Of a stretch of DNA of 64,000 nucleotides, positions 62,092-64,000 are shown in pieces. The stretch covers positions 4,538,001 to 4,602,000 of the forward strand of contig NZ_CP071091.1 in the NCBI RefSeq assembly GCF_017301635.1. Direction: 5' to 3'. How positions within the stretch are numbered: the stretch's first letter is position 1; each line of letters starts with the position of its first letter. Below the pieces are notes generated by a model. That model made no database searches and was not told the origin of the DNA. It saw nothing but the letters and a program-made list of their open reading frames with translations. The DNA comes from Myxococcus landrumus. GTDB lineage: Bacteria > Myxococcota > Myxococcia > Myxococcales > Myxococcaceae. Both the position numbers and the translations under genes were made by a program.

Positions 62092-63609
62092 TCACGGCGT
62101 TGGGGTCCCCGTGCCCGCCTTCGTCGCGGCCACGGGCGGCGCGAAGGAGGGCAGAGGGAAGCTGGGCACCGGCAAGGTCACTTCGTGCGGCAGCCCCGCC
62201 GTCTTGCCCGTCTTGAGGAACTCGTAGACCGCGCTCTTCACGGCCGGCTCGTTCCGGAGCAGATAGAACGGGCCGTCATGGCCACCCCGGTGGACCTGGA
62301 TGGCGTGCCCGTTGGGGAAGTACGGCAACAACCCCAGCGTGTTGTCGATGGGCGTCGAGGTGTCCCAATCCCCGTGCACGAACACGACGGGAATCGCGCT
62401 CGGGACGGGCTTCCGCAGCGCATCGCCCATGTCCCGGGTGGGCCAGTCGGATGCGGACGCGATGTTCGCCTCGAAGTTCCACGTCCCCAGCAGCGCCACC
62501 GCGGCGTCCGTCCGCAATTGGTGTTCACGCTCGGCCGTGACACCCAGGCTGCTGTCAATCAAAGGGCCAACGAGCTTCGTCTTGCCGGCTGCCCTCTCGG
62601 CGATGACGTCGCGCGCCCAGTCCTCGTAGCGCCCGTGATAGAGCGAGAGGATGAAGGCCGGCCATTGCTCGCCCTCCTGGGTGTGGCTGTTCATCGCGAG
62701 CTGAAGGTCCTCGGCGCCCAGGACCACGGTCTGGGTCTGTCCCGCGCTGTCGCGGACCTGGACACGCACCGGCCCCTCGGCGAAGCGGCGGTGCAACGCG
62801 CGCACGGCCTCCATCAAACCGCCCTCGGGGCGATAGGGCGCGAGGCCAGGGTCGCGGTCGGCGTCGTAGGCGATGCGCTGGAGGGCCCCGAAGACATGTG
62901 AAGGCATGTCATAGCCATGGTTCAGCGGCTCCACTCCGGACAGCACCGCGCGCGCGACCCTCTCCGGATGCAGTCGCATCAACGCCAGACTCCACTGCGA
63001 CCCGAAGCTCCCACCAAACAGGCTGATCTTCGAATAGCCGAGCGCACGCCGCACGGCGTCCACATCCGCGGCGAGCTCGCTGATGTCGTAGCCCGACAGG
63101 TCCTTGTCCGGGTTCTCCGCGACGGCCCTCCGAGCCACCTCACGCATGGCCTCGGCCTCCGCCTTCACCGAGATGGGACGGTCCAAGGGCGAGGCGACCG
63201 TCGAGGCTTCGAGCATCTCGCCTCGCCGGGTGTACCCACGCTGCTCCACGACCACCAGGTCCCCCACGGCCCCGAAGGTCAGCCAGGAGCGCAGACGGCC
63301 CTTCCCCGCCGCATCGTTGTCGATGAGCGAGCCGAGGACGCTCAGCCCCGGTCCACCCGGCAGCCAGAACACGGGCGGAGCCCCCGTGGGCCGAGGCGCC
63401 TTGAGGCGAGCAAAGCCCACGCCGATGAGGCGACTCTTCGGATTCCGACGGCTCTCGGGAACGTAGAGGGTCCCCAGCTCATAGTTCACCCGAGTGCCCG
63501 GCTCGAGCTCGACGGAGCCTCGCTCGATGACCACCTCTCCTGGCTTGTGCTGTTGGGCCAGGGCCCCGGATGGCAGGGCCATCAAGAGAGAGAGCAAGAA
63601 CGCGCGCAT
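62092..63609 (-). CDS. Alpha/beta hydrolase, S33 (proline iminopeptidase/tripeptidyl aminopeptidase-like), secreted
   Basis: ATG 63609 begins a 505-aa product with a signal peptide (AFLLSLLMALPSGALA). Catalytic residues are recognisable: Ser in FGGSFGSQWSLALM (GxSxG), Asp in FVHGDWDTSTP and His in HRGGHDGPF. The N-terminus shows PPVFWLPGGPGLSVLG (oxyanion HGGPG-type) and the C-terminus is the TAP-like domain. S33 enzymes cut N-terminal residues from peptides. The enzyme is probably periplasmic or secreted. An in-frame GTG 27 nt upstream is less likely as a start. Confidence 0.88.
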   Translation of the reverse strand: MRAFLLSLLMALPSGALAQQHKPGEVVIERGSVELEPGTRVNYELGTLYVPESRRNPKSRLIGVGFARLKAPRPTGAPPVFWLPGGPGLSVLGSLIDNDAAGKGRLRSWLTFGAVGDLVVVEQRGYTRRGEMLEASTVASPLDRPISVKAEAEAMREVARRAVAENPDKDLSGYDISELAADVDAVRRALGYSKISLFGGSFGSQWSLALMRLHPERVARAVLSGVEPLNHGYDMPSHVFGALQRIAYDADRDPGLAPYRPEGGLMEAVRALHRRFAEGPVRVQVRDSAGQTQTVVLGAEDLQLAMNSHTQEGEQWPAFILSLYHGRYEDWARDVIAERAAGKTKLVGPLIDSSLGVTAEREHQLRTDAAVALLGTWNFEANIASASDWPTRDMGDALRKPVPSAIPVVFVHGDWDTSTPIDNTLGLLPYFPNGHAIQVHRGGHDGPFYLLRNEPAVKSAVYEFLKTGKTAGLPHEVTLPVPSFPLPSFAPPVAATKAGTGTPTP

Positions 63610-63903
63610 AGGTTGAACCCGTCCCGGAGTTGTCACATCGTTTCATGCCGCAGGCGTATGAAAACACCAGTTCCCTGAATATTCCGGTTGAAGAACAGCG
63701 ATGTTCTGGAGGCATCACCCGGCGGATATCTGGCTGACATCAGCGGCGTCAGTGACCTGCTCAAGCCCATGCATGAGCACGGCGCCGCCACGCGTCCGCG
63801 GTGCGGCTGCGAAGGAGCCCCCGCTCGAAACGGGTTGACACCCCAGTCCCCGTTTCCTCTTAACTGCGCGAGGACTCCTTCCGCCGTCAAAGGTACCTCC
63901 CGC

Positions 63904-64000
63904 ATGAGCACGCATCTGGTGGACCCCGCTTCGGGCCCGCTCCCTCACGACCTGCTTGCCGCCATCCGGGACGCCTACGCGCCCGCGGGGCTCTCCGTCA
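63904..64000 (+). CDS. 5' end of a gene of unknown function (cut by window edge)
   Basis: ATG 63904 opens a frame that runs to the last base: MSTHLVDPASGPLPHDLLAA then IRDAYAPAGLSV. AAAGG lies ~11 nt upstream. Only 32 residues are visible, so no function can be given. It is divergent from the S33 hydrolase gene, with 294 nt between. Confidence 0.45.
   Translation, partial: MSTHLVDPASGPLPHDLLAAIRDAYAPAGLSV

Overview
The window is high-GC DNA with third-position GC bias, long spurious open frames antisense to real genes, many secreted lipoproteins, RHS/YD-repeat and Cys-rich 'CDDGN..GDGC' surface proteins, and a sigma-54 enhancer-binding protein. Together these point to a myxobacterium (Myxococcota, probably Cystobacterineae). 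That assignment is inferred from gene content; no rRNA or tRNA gene is visible to confirm it.

Layout. 1-10945: end of a repeat-containing protein, a three-repeat protein, a giant RHS/YD-repeat protein (2816 aa) and a CHAP-type amidase. 10958-20074: a YnfA-like membrane protein on the minus strand, then a heavy-metal resistance block (CDF exporter, small Cys/His-rich exported protein, CzcC-, CzcB- and CzcA-like RND pump) closed by a strong hairpin, then a duplicated-domain exported protein. 20129-29743: mixed accessory genes, namely an exported threonine-aldolase-like PLP protein, a hypothetical, an AraC regulator divergent from a serine hydrolase lipoprotein, a large G8/beta-helix secreted protein and a radical SAM protein. 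30034-35853: a tight five-gene operon (acidic/glycine-rich protein, HExxH metalloprotease, Ig-like protein, AONS-like PLP enzyme, proline-rich GIY-YIG-like protein) that I cannot match to a described system. 35850-39175: sigma-54 activator divergent from a sulfatase that ends in a clear terminator.

39443-45718 is the highlight: a compact violacein-type pigment cluster, vioA-vioB-vioC-vioE, collinear with the Chromobacterium vioABCDE operon but lacking vioD. VioA oxidises L-tryptophan, VioB couples two imine molecules, VioE makes prodeoxyviolacein and VioC oxygenates it. Without VioD the expected product is deoxyviolacein. The 76 bp between vioC and vioE sits exactly where vioD would be and may hold a trace of its 3' end. 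The cluster is visibly less GC-rich than its neighbours, which suggests acquisition by transfer.

45728-64000: mostly minus-strand envelope and secreted proteins (TPR-like lipoprotein, cadherin-like/Cys-rich lipoprotein, HAD lipoprotein, GH5 glycosidase, LolC/E-type permease with an extra membrane module, dienelactone-hydrolase-like enzyme, discoidin-type lipoprotein with a CxxCH motif, S33 peptidase-like hydrolase), with a DUF4240 protein, a PhnA/YjdM protein and small membrane proteins between them. The last gene is cut by the window edge.
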